A DNA stretch of 57,852 bases, from NCBI RefSeq assembly GCF_021654135.1, contig NZ_JAKGSD010000052.1, forward strand, positions 1,169-59,020. The letters are read 5' to 3'. The notes below the pieces were generated by a model that worked only from the letters and a program-made list of their open reading frames with translations, was not told where the DNA came from and searched no databases. The stretch is from Amycolatopsis tucumanensis. GTDB lineage: Bacteria; Actinomycetota; Actinomycetes; Mycobacteriales; Pseudonocardiaceae. This document shows, in pieces, positions 51,094-57,852 of this stretch. Every line of letters begins with the position of its first letter. Position 1 is the first letter of the stretch. The position numbers were made by a program, and so were the translations under genes.

Positions 51094-52076
51094 GCTTTCT
51101 GATCTTGGTGCCGTTTTACTGCCGTTTTTGGCGACGTCCAGTACGCCGAGCACCACTGCCGGACGCCGGGACGGCAGGCTGCGGCCGACGTAGGTGTCTG
51201 TGGTTTGCGACACACGAGAGTGGCCGAGGAGGTCACTCGCTTCCCGCGCCGGAAGCGCGTCAGTGACCAGCGTCGCCACCGTCCGGCGGAACGTGCGAGG
51301 CGTGAACCAGTCGCCGATGCCGTGACGCTTACGGAATGCCCGCCAGTCACGTCGGAGGTTGCTGGCCTCGCGAAGCCCGCCGAGCGTGTTGGGGAAGACC
51401 CAGCCGGTCAGTTCTTCGGGCCTGATGCCCTGCGTAGCCGCCACCCGAGCACGTCGATCGAGCAACATTTCCACGAGCCAGTCGGCCAGCGGACGCTACG
51501 AAGCGCGTTGGCGCTCTTGCCCTCGTTGATCTTGGCGTCGTCCGCCTTCGTGCGGACCATGTTGCCCTCGACCCAAGCGACCTTCTTGCCGAAGCCGATG
51601 TTCTCCCAGCGGACGACGATCCCTTCCCCGGTCCGCTCCCCAGTCCCGCCGTAGAACCGCATGATGTCGGGCAGGTCCTGCCGCTGCGCGATCTCGTCCG
51701 CGTCCGCCTTGGCGAAGATGTCCAGGACTTCATCAGCCGTGAGCGCCCTCGCCGCCTTCTTGCGCTTCCGATTCTCGACCGGCCGCGCGTCACGAACCGG
51801 GTTTACTTTGAGTGCTTCGTGCCGGAAGGCCAGACCGCACACGCCGGACAGGATCGCTCGGACAGTTCGCGCTGTACTGGCCGAGTACTCCTTGTTGATC
51901 GTCTGGACGATTGAGTCGGCACGCCCTACCGTGAGTTCGGAGATCGACAGACCCTCGATTCGCGGCCTCACCGGGGTGCGCCAGCGCTGCTCGTAGGTGT
52001 CGAGAGACGTCCCGCTCCGATTGCCCAGATCAACTTGCTCCCGGAACTCCTCCAGCCCCTTCTCCCCCACCATCAC
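51076..52076 (-). pseudogene. Frameshifted tyrosine-recombinase integrase
   Basis: A phage-type integrase split in two frames. N-terminal part (up to about 51495) has a SAM-like arm region (TYEQRWRTPVRPRIEGL) and the first catalytic Arg in GGTGERTGEG. The C-terminal part (LVEMLLDRRARV...) has FTPRTFRRTVATLV and LLGHSRVSQTTDTYVGR with the final His and Tyr. The frames join if one G is restored at 51491-51492 (giving SVPLADWL). The usual HxxR His reads Arg (PRTFRR). It abuts tRNA-Lys, so it marks an old integrated element. Confidence 0.85.
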
Positions 52077-52377
52077 GGCTTTGGTGTCGGGCTTGATCTG
52101 TCCGGATCCGGTCTCACGATCAAGGAGCCGTCTCTGAGCTTGTTCTCCGCATGTCTCGCCGTGCGATCCGTTACCGCTCCGAGCCTTCGCGGCTGCGGTG
52201 TTCGCCGCGCCGGAATGCTTTTCAGACGGCCCTTAGTGCCGTGAGCGTCGTGGAGTAGCAGCGACGTGCCCGGCTTCCTCGGTGGCCCTCGTCGGCTCCT
52301 GCCACAACATCTGGTTCGAGTGCCACGAGTGCTTCTTCATCAACGCTGGGCCGCTCGCGGCGGGCGGAGGAGACGAC
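52077..52377. other. Gene-free stretch between integrase and P450
   Basis: The integrase frame stays open upstream of 52076 but without a recognisable start. A short plus-strand frame from 52282 contains CHNIWFECHEC, a Cys/His cluster, but has no ribosome site and no family match. This is probably remnant DNA of the integrated element. No second attachment repeat was seen. Confidence 0.4.
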
Positions 52378-53589
52378 CTAGACGGGCCAGGTCACCGGAA
52401 GCGCTTTCACACCGCGGATGACGCCGTAGGTTCGTTCGGGCTGGAAGCCCTCCGGGAGCGTGAACTCCGGGATCGCGGCGAGGAACTCCTCGCAGATGAC
52501 CCGCAGTTCGACCCTCGCGACATGCAGGCCGAGGCAGCGGTGGGCGCCGGCGCCCCAGCCGAGGTGCGGGCGGCGCGGGCGGCCCAGCCGGAACTCGTCG
52601 CCGTCCGGGAAGTGCTCCTCGTCGCGGTTGCCCGAACCCCAGGTCAGCAGCATCCGGTCGCCGGGGCGCAGCGGGACGCCCGCCAGCTCCGTTTCCCGCA
52701 CCACCGTGCGGCCGGTCGCGGCGACAGCCGACTCGTGCCGCACGCTCTCCTCCACCAGCTGCGGGATCAGCCCCGGCTCGGCGGCGACCCGCCGGCGCAG
52801 CGCGGGGTCCTGCGCGAGTTCGAGCAGGATGCTGGCCAGCTGGTCCGTCGTCGTCAGGTTGCCTGCCGCGATGAGCAGGAACGCAAACTTCAGCAGCTCG
52901 TGGTCGCTCGCGAGCCTGCCGTTGATCTCGCTGTTGACCACCGACGTGAGCACGTCCGATCCGGTCTTGCCGCGGCGGGACCGGATGTGCGCCAGCAGGA
53001 ACTCGGTGTACTCGCGGCCGATCGCCTCCGCGGCCGCCGCGCTGTCGGCCGCCGCCAGGCCGTGCACGAGCGCGGCAAGCGTCGGCCGCTGTTCCTCCGG
53101 CAGTCCCAGCAGGGACGCGATCACCAGCGGCGGGATCTTCGCGCACAGGTCCGGCACCAGGTCCGCCTGCCCACGCGGCGCCAGCCCGGCCACGACTTCC
53201 CGCGCCACGCGCCGGATGTAGTCCTCGTGCGCGGCCGCGGCGGGCGGGGTGAAGAACGGCTGCAGGTGGCGGCGCCAGCCCGCGTGCTCCTCCAGGTCCT
53301 GCTCGAACAGCGGCGCGATCACCCCGCCGGTCTCCGGCGCCACGACCACGGCGCCGACCTCCGCCGCGGAGGAGAAGGTTTCGCCGTGCCGGGCCACGTG
53401 CCGCAGGTCGTCGAACCTCGTCACGACGTACATCCCGCCGTGCGCCTCGCTGTGCGCCACCGGGCACGTCTTCCGGAACGCTGCCAGCGTCTCGTGGATC
53501 GTCGCGGCCTGGGCCGGGTCGAGGTGGTCGAAGGTCCGGGCTCGGTCCCGCACCGGGTCGGCGGTCGCCGGATCACTGGACTGGCTCAC
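52378..53589 (-). CDS. Cytochrome P450
   Basis: A 403-aa soluble P450 monooxygenase. The I-helix oxygen-activation segment reads LLIAAGNLTTTDQ (about 235), ExxR is in EESVRHES, and the heme-binding loop HLGWGAGAHRCLGLH carries the Cys ligand (about 351). GTG at 53589 gives a normal length; an in-frame ATG at 53640 would add 17 residues. No ferredoxin partner is adjacent. Substrate unknown. Divergent from the Y RNA-like element and the Ro60 gene. Confidence 0.9.
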   Translation of the reverse strand: MSQSSDPATADPVRDRARTFDHLDPAQAATIHETLAAFRKTCPVAHSEAHGGMYVVTRFDDLRHVARHGETFSSAAEVGAVVVAPETGGVIAPLFEQDLEEHAGWRRHLQPFFTPPAAAAHEDYIRRVAREVVAGLAPRGQADLVPDLCAKIPPLVIASLLGLPEEQRPTLAALVHGLAAADSAAAAEAIGREYTEFLLAHIRSRRGKTGSDVLTSVVNSEINGRLASDHELLKFAFLLIAAGNLTTTDQLASILLELAQDPALRRRVAAEPGLIPQLVEESVRHESAVAATGRTVVRETELAGVPLRPGDRMLLTWGSGNRDEEHFPDGDEFRLGRPRRPHLGWGAGAHRCLGLHVARVELRVICEEFLAAIPEFTLPEGFQPERTYGVIRGVKALPVTWPV

Positions 53590-53697
53590 GTCGCTCAACA
53601 ATCCACACTCGCCCAGCTCGGGGCAAGGAAAAGCCTCCATCCGGACTAGTGTGATCCACTGCCGCGCACGCAGCGTCACCGGGAGCGGAAAACCGGT

Positions 53698-53725
53698 TTG
53701 TGCCAGGGCGCGGCGCTCGTATGCT
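53698..53725 (+). promoter_or_regulatory. Candidate promoter of the Y RNA-like element
   Basis: TTGTGC (53698-53703) and TATGCT (53720-53725) are spaced 16 bp. Transcription would start about 53732-53737, right at the 5' strand of the terminal helix. Confidence 0.5.
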
Positions 53726-53736
53726 GATCTCCGCAC

Positions 53737-53867
53737 GCCGGCCACTTCGGACAGGCCCGGTGCGCAGGCGAGGGCTACTTCTGGTCCACAGGTTCGACTC
53801 CTGCCCTCCCCTCGGGAGGTGAAGACCTTCACCGACTCCCTTCTCGGGCCTGTCCGAGGTCGCCGGC
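53737..53867 (+). ncRNA. Bacterial Y RNA-like (YrlA-type) RNA with permuted tRNA-like core
   Basis: Ends 53737-53759 and 53845-53867 pair over 23 positions (GCCGGC, one C-C mismatch, then ACTTCGGACAGGCCCG with CGGGCCTGTCCGAGGT, one U-G). Inside, in order, come a T-arm CAGG-TTCGACT-CCTG (53789-53803), a closed acceptor-like hairpin CCTCCC-CTC-GGGAGG (53805-53819), and a D-arm-like hairpin GTGAAG-AC-CTTCAC (53819-53832). That is a circularly permuted tRNA shape, as known for bacterial Y RNAs, which are encoded beside Ro60 genes. The Ro60-like gene starts 26 nt downstream. Folding is by eye. Confidence 0.75.
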
Positions 53868-53893
53868 TCTCCCCTTCCCCTTGCGAGGCCGGC

Positions 53894-55420
53894 ATGTCCA
53901 AGTTCAACCTGCTCCGCCGAAGACCGGCGGCCCGATCCCCGATCGTCACGGTCGCGGTGCCCGGACTCGTCAACCACCAGGGTGGCGCCGGTCACATCCG
54001 CGACGCCAAGTCCGAGCTGTTCCTGCTCGCGGTCGCGAACATGGTCGGCGAGGACACCTTCTACGAGGCCGCGGACGACCGCGACAGCCGGTACGCCGGC
54101 CTGGTCCGCCGCGTCGCCCTGGACGATCCACAGTGGACAGCACGGTTCCTGCGCTGGCTGCGCACCGAGGCGAACATGCGCTCCGCGTCGCTCGTCGGCG
54201 CGGCCGAGTTCGTCAAGGCACGCCTGGACAACCGCGTGGACGACGGTCCGTCGAACCGCGCCGTGGTGACGAGCGTCCTGCAGCGCGCGGACGAGCCGGG
54301 TGAGCTCATCGCGTACTGGTTCGCGCGGTACGGCCGCCGCCTGCCCAAGCCGGTCAAGCGCGGGATCGCCGACGCGGTGCGCGCGCTGTACGACGAGCGG
54401 TCCTTCCTGAAGTGGGACAGCGGCAACCGCGGCGTGCGGTTCGCCGACGTGCTGCGGCTGGTGCACCCGGCGCCGCGGGACGCCGTGCAGGACGCGCTCT
54501 TCGAGCACATCCTGCGCGACGGTTCGCCGCCGCCGGAGCTGACCGTGCTGACCCGGCGGCGGGCGCTCATGGCGCGACCGGCCGACCAGCGCCGGGCGGC
54601 ACTGGACCCGGCGGAGCTGCGCGCGGCGGGCATGACGTGGGAGGCGCTGGCCGGGTGGCTGCAGGGGCCGCTGGACGCCGAGGCTTGGCAGGCCGTCATC
54701 CCGGGCATGGGGTACATGGCGCTCCTGCGCAACCTCCGGAATTTCGACCAGGCCGGCATCCCGGACGAGGTGGCCGACCGGGTGGCGGCGCGGCTCGCCG
54801 ATCCGGACCAGGTGGCGCGGTCGCGGCAGTTCCCGTTCCGGTTCCTGTCCGCCTACCGCTCCGCGCGGTCGCGGTGGCACGCGGCTCTGGAGCGTGCCCT
54901 GGACGCGTCACTGGCCAACGTGCCCGCCCTGCCTGGGCGGACGCTGATCCTGATCGACCGGTCCGCCTCCATGTGGACGCGGGACCGGCGCTCGTCCGTC
55001 ACGTTCGCCGACCAGGCGGCCGTCTTCGGGTGCGCGCTGGCGGTGCGGGCGGAGAAGTCGACGGTCGTGGTGTTCGGCTGGGACAGCCGCGAGGTCGAGG
55101 TTCCGCGTGACGGCGCACTGCTGCCGTTCGTGGAAAGCCTCGACATGTACTCGGCCACGAACACCGCGGCGGCGGTGCGCAGGCACTACCGCCGGCACGA
55201 CCGGGTCGTCCTCCTGACCGACGAGCAGTCCGCGACGGCGGACGCGTCGGCCGGGTTGCCGCGCCGGGTTCCGCTGTACGTGTGGAACGTCGCCGGGTAC
55301 CGCTACGGCGGCACGCCGTCCGGGCTGGGCAACCGGCACACGTTCGGCGGGCTGACCGACGCGGCGTTCCGGATGATCCCGCTGCTGGAAGCCGGCCGCG
55401 TCGCGCGCTGGCCGTTCTGA
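53894..55420 (+). CDS. rsr: Ro60 ortholog (TROVE-vWA RNA-binding protein, Rsr)
   Basis: A 508-aa protein with a TROVE HEAT-repeat ring (about 1-345: SELFLLAVANMVGEDTFYE, LRTEANMRSASLVGAAEFV, MALLRNLRNF) and a C-terminal von Willebrand A domain with MIDAS motif ILIDRSASMW (Asp about 356). This is the bacterial Ro60 layout. Such proteins bind Y RNAs and misfolded RNAs and can feed RNA to PNPase. ATG at 53894 has GAGG 5 nt upstream. The predicted Y RNA lies in its 5' leader. No rtcB or PNPase gene is adjacent. Confidence 0.92.
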   Translation: MSKFNLLRRRPAARSPIVTVAVPGLVNHQGGAGHIRDAKSELFLLAVANMVGEDTFYEAADDRDSRYAGLVRRVALDDPQWTARFLRWLRTEANMRSASLVGAAEFVKARLDNRVDDGPSNRAVVTSVLQRADEPGELIAYWFARYGRRLPKPVKRGIADAVRALYDERSFLKWDSGNRGVRFADVLRLVHPAPRDAVQDALFEHILRDGSPPPELTVLTRRRALMARPADQRRAALDPAELRAAGMTWEALAGWLQGPLDAEAWQAVIPGMGYMALLRNLRNFDQAGIPDEVADRVAARLADPDQVARSRQFPFRFLSAYRSARSRWHAALERALDASLANVPALPGRTLILIDRSASMWTRDRRSSVTFADQAAVFGCALAVRAEKSTVVVFGWDSREVEVPRDGALLPFVESLDMYSATNTAAAVRRHYRRHDRVVLLTDEQSATADASAGLPRRVPLYVWNVAGYRYGGTPSGLGNRHTFGGLTDAAFRMIPLLEAGRVARWPF

Positions 55421-55451
55421 CCCGGGGCCGCCGTCAGTCGGCGGCCCCGGG
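55421..55451. terminator. 13-bp perfect bidirectional terminator
   Basis: CCCGGGGCCGCCG (55421-55433) pairs with CGGCGGCCCCGGG (55439-55451) around TCAGT. It begins right after the rsr stop and overlaps the last codons of the convergent Ni/Co transporter. Confidence 0.85.
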
Positions 55452-56501
55452 CGCCCAGCGCTGCCCCATCCGCCCGGCGCGCCACACCACGAGCGCGACC
55501 AGCCAGGTGACCGCGAACAGGCCGACCAGCAGGTACCCGACGTCGGCCAGGTCCATGCTCGCCGCCCAGGCCAGCGGTCCGCTCGTCACGTTCAGCCGCT
55601 CCGCGAGCAGGCCGAGCAGTTCGATACCGCCGATGACCAGGGCGACCGCGACCGACAACGCGGTGACCGTGAGGTTGTAGAACACCTTCCGCACCGGCGT
55701 GACCAGCGCCCAGCCGTAGGCGAAGTTCATGAACACCCCGTCCGCGGTGTCCAGCAGGCTCATCCCGGCCGCGAACAGCACCGGCAGCGTCAGCAGCGCG
55801 TACCAGGGCAGGTCGAAGGCCGCCGCGCCACCGGCGAGGACCAGCAGCGACACCTCGGTCGCGGTGTCGAACCCGAGCCCGAACAGCAGGCCGAGCGGGT
55901 ACATGTGCCACGGCTTGCGCACCGACCGCGCGACCCGGCCCAGGATCCGGTTCAGGAAACCGCGCTCGTCCAGCCGCCGCTCCAGTTCGGCCTCGTCGTA
56001 GTCGCCGGCGCGCATCCGCCGGAACACCGCGGCGATGTGCCGCAGCGCCACCAGGTTCAGCACCCCGATCAGCAGCAGGAACCCGCCGGACACGAGCGTG
56101 CCGATCAGGCCGGTCACGGCGTGCAGGGTGGAGCCGTCCGAAGTGACCTGCCCGGCCAGCGCCCGCACCCCGAGCCCGAGCAGCAGGCACAGCCCGAACA
56201 CCACGCTGGAATGCCCGAGCGAGAACCAGAACCCGACCGACAGCGGGCGCCTGCCGTCCATCATCAGCTTGCGGGTGGTGTTGTCGATGGCGGCGATGTG
56301 GTCGGCGTCGAACGCGTGCCGCATGCCCAGGGTGTACGCCGTGACGCCGAGGCCGACGCCGAACACCCCCGCCTGCCCGATCGCGTAGTGGCCGGGCACC
56401 ACCAGCAGCACCAGTGTGCCCCAGCCGATCACGTGCAACAGGGCCACCGTCACGGCCATCCCGGTGATGCTGCGCCTGCCCTGCCGGTCGAGGACCGCCA
56501 T
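55434..56501 (-). CDS. NiCoT-family nickel/cobalt permease
   Basis: A 355-aa membrane protein with about eight helices and the NiCoT signature RHAFDADHIAAIDNTTRK (about 61-78), plus LGHSSVVF and GLGFDTATEVSLL. These His/Asp residues bind the metal in HoxN/NixA. ATG at 56501 is preceded by GGGAGCGG; the frame's earlier ATG is unsupported. Nickel (urease, hydrogenase) or cobalt (B12 for the mutase pathway at 34-39 kb) uptake cannot be separated by sequence. Confidence 0.92.
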   Translation of the reverse strand: MAVLDRQGRRSITGMAVTVALLHVIGWGTLVLLVVPGHYAIGQAGVFGVGLGVTAYTLGMRHAFDADHIAAIDNTTRKLMMDGRRPLSVGFWFSLGHSSVVFGLCLLLGLGVRALAGQVTSDGSTLHAVTGLIGTLVSGGFLLLIGVLNLVALRHIAAVFRRMRAGDYDEAELERRLDERGFLNRILGRVARSVRKPWHMYPLGLLFGLGFDTATEVSLLVLAGGAAAFDLPWYALLTLPVLFAAGMSLLDTADGVFMNFAYGWALVTPVRKVFYNLTVTALSVAVALVIGGIELLGLLAERLNVTSGPLAWAASMDLADVGYLLVGLFAVTWLVALVVWRAGRMGQRWAPGAAD

Positions 56502-56613
56502 GTCCCGCTCCCTCCGCCGCACCGGCCTCGTCGCCGGTACCAGCACCGTCGCAGCCGGGCGCCGGCGGCGGCACTGCCCGATCGGAGGGGACGGCGCCGG
56601 TCAAGGGGTGAGA

Positions 56614-56633
56614 ACCTGTCCGATCGGACAGGT
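56614..56633. promoter_or_regulatory. Perfect 20-bp palindrome
   Basis: ACCTGTCCGATCGGACAGGT is fully self-complementary and lies 79 bp before the alcohol dehydrogenase ATG. A second CCGATCGG occurs near 56579. Likely a repressor or activator site in the divergent gap with the Ni/Co permease. Confidence 0.65.
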
Positions 56634-56712
56634 GCGGGCAGCCACCCGGACAGTGTGTCGGCCGTCACCTCAGGGGGTAGCGTCGAGGCGGTCGAAGGAC
56701 GAGGAGCACCCC

Positions 56713-57852
56713 ATGCCACGACTGTCCGACCTGCCGAAACTGCCCGGCGCCGTGGCCGGCGCTGTTCTCGCGGACAGCCCCCGTCACGTACCGTGGGAGC
56801 GGTCGCCGCGCCGCCGCGGGGACCGTGAGCCGCGGGAGGTCGCCGTGACGGGCAGGGTCCTCGACAAGTCCGAGCGCCTCACCGGACCGTGCGTCGCACG
56901 GACCCGGTCCGAGCCCGCCGAGCTGGCCAAGTTCCACGTGCCGGAAGTCGTGTTCGGCCCGGGTTCGCTCGCCGAACTCGGCCACGCCGCCCTGCGGGTG
57001 GGCGCGCGGCGCCCGTTCGTGGTCACCGACCCCGGCCTGATCGAGGCCGGCTGGGTCGACGAGGCGGAGAGCCACCTGCGGCTGGCCGGGCTGCGGCCGG
57101 TGGTGTTCTCCGGTGTCACCCCGAACCCCAAGGACCACGAGATCGAGGCCGCCTACCAGCAGTACGCCTCGGTCGGCGCGGACGTGATCATCGCGGTCGG
57201 CGGCGGGTCGTGCATCGACGCCGCCAAAGGCGTGGCGATCCTGTCCGGCAACGGCGGCACGATCCTCGGCTATGCCGGCGTCGACAAGGTGGTGCAGCCC
57301 ATCCCGCCGCTGGTCATGGCGCCGTCCACGTCCGGCACCGGCGCCGACGTGTCGCAGTTCGCGGTCATCACCGACACCACGCAGCACACCAAGATCACGA
57401 TCATCAGCCGCACCCTGGTGCCGGACATCTCGATCGTCGACCCGCGCCTGCTCATCACGATGCCGGACGAGCTGAACGCGGCGACCGGGCTGGACGCGCT
57501 CACCCACGCGGTCGAGTCGTTCGTGTCCCGCGCGCACAACCCGCTGACCGATCAGCACGCGCTGCACGCCGCCACGCTCATCACCCGCAACCTGCTGCAC
57601 ACGATGGTCCACCCACGGGCGGCCGACCCGCGCATCGCGATGGCACAGGGCGCGCTGGAGGCCGGGATGGCGTTCACCAACGCGATCCTCGGCATCACCC
57701 ACGCGATGAGCCACCAGGTCGGCGGCCTGCTGGACGCCCCGCACGGCGTGCTGAACGGCGTGCTGCTGCCGCACGCGATCCGCTTCAACGCCGCCACCGA
57801 GCCGGAGCGGTTCGTCCCGCTGGCCGCGGCGACCGGGATCGACGTGGCCGGC
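56713..57852 (+). CDS. Iron-containing alcohol dehydrogenase (partial, runs off the window)
   Basis: The first 380 codons of a group III (iron-type) alcohol dehydrogenase. After an unusual N-terminal extension of about 75 residues, the core begins KFHVPEVVFGPGSLAEL. The NAD-binding VGGGSCIDAAKG and metal-binding DALTHAVE, GITHAMSHQVGG and DAPHGVLNGVLLPHA segments are present. GAGGAG lies 6 nt before the ATG, supporting the extended start; a GTG at 56845 would give a shorter protein. The C-terminus is outside the window. Similar to 1,3-propanediol/ethanol dehydrogenases. Confidence 0.9.
   Translation, partial: MPRLSDLPKLPGAVAGAVLADSPRHVPWERSPRRRGDREPREVAVTGRVLDKSERLTGPCVARTRSEPAELAKFHVPEVVFGPGSLAELGHAALRVGARRPFVVTDPGLIEAGWVDEAESHLRLAGLRPVVFSGVTPNPKDHEIEAAYQQYASVGADVIIAVGGGSCIDAAKGVAILSGNGGTILGYAGVDKVVQPIPPLVMAPSTSGTGADVSQFAVITDTTQHTKITIISRTLVPDISIVDPRLLITMPDELNAATGLDALTHAVESFVSRAHNPLTDQHALHAATLITRNLLHTMVHPRAADPRIAMAQGALEAGMAFTNAILGITHAMSHQVGGLLDAPHGVLNGVLLPHAIRFNAATEPERFVPLAAATGIDVAG

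Noticed and set aside
52282..53649. 455-aa plus-strand frame starting with a Cys/His cluster
   Set aside because: Mostly antisense of the P450; the Cys/His cluster is short and has no ribosome site.
53779..53820. True tRNA gene or tRNA fragment near GGTTCGACTCC
   Set aside because: There is no conventional 5' acceptor strand or anticodon arm. The order of arms fits a permuted Y RNA-type tRNA mimic instead.

Overview
The window is high-GC DNA (well over 70 % by eye) with frequent GTG starts, overlapping GTGA/ATGA gene junctions, a PASTA-less Ser/Thr kinase, a DivIVA-type coiled-coil protein, an Rv1264-like cyclase, crotonyl-CoA carboxylase/reductase and actinobacterial-style cysteine and Erm leader peptides. 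This points to a filamentous actinobacterium, most likely Pseudonocardiaceae (Amycolatopsis-like). The genus is inferred from gene character, not from a search.

Layout. 0.4-8.7 kb: Ser/Thr kinase, threonine synthase, an exported HAD phosphatase, two SAM methyltransferases, enoyl-CoA hydratase, an ABC ATPase, then a Cys-codon leader peptide in front of cysteine dioxygenase and a rhodanese. 9.2-16.3 kb: a sugar-acid locus, with IclR, epimerase, MHS transporter and GH16 glucanase on one strand and enolase-superfamily dehydratase, DapA-like aldolase/dehydratase and SDR on the other, diverging from nested inverted repeats. 16.3-16.9 kb: a decayed IS481 transposase. 17-25 kb: alpha-glucan phosphorylase, a lipoprotein metallopeptidase, MarR, thiamine-binding protein, YbbN-like thioredoxin-TPR protein, SDR/LysR pair and a DUF3817 membrane protein. 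25.2-31.4 kb: a Tat-exported TPR/retropepsin-like protein and a tightly coupled LacI / phosphomannose-isomerase-like / single-NBD sugar ABC transporter operon.

31.4-39.3 kb: PEP-mutase-like and AhpD-like genes opposite a MocR regulator, then an ethylmalonyl-CoA type cluster (MeaB, thiolase, epimerase, TetR, SPW membrane protein, crotonyl-CoA carboxylase/reductase) with two large palindromes ahead of the reductase. 39.3-46.5 kb: DivIVA-like protein, universal stress protein, adenylate cyclase, ProA-like dehydrogenase, M50 peptidase and an AlkA-like glycosylase, separated by two long tracts of tandem repeats (32-bp, 7-bp and 6-bp periods). 46.5-49.3 kb: an erm rRNA methylase with a complete leader-peptide attenuator, a trypsin-like protease, oligoribonuclease and tRNA-His.

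49.6-57.9 kb: L,D-transpeptidase, tRNA-Lys with a frameshifted integrase at its 3' end (an integrated-element remnant), a P450, and a Ro60 (TROVE-vWA) gene preceded by what looks like a tRNA-mimicking bacterial Y RNA. A nickel/cobalt permease and the start of an iron-dependent alcohol dehydrogenase follow.

The two most informative signals are RNA-based. One is the erm attenuator, whose four segments give a classical 1:2/3:4 versus 2:3 switch behind an RLR leader peptide. The other is the Y RNA-like element, whose 23-nt ends form a near-perfect helix around a circularly permuted tRNA-like core directly upstream of the Ro60 gene.
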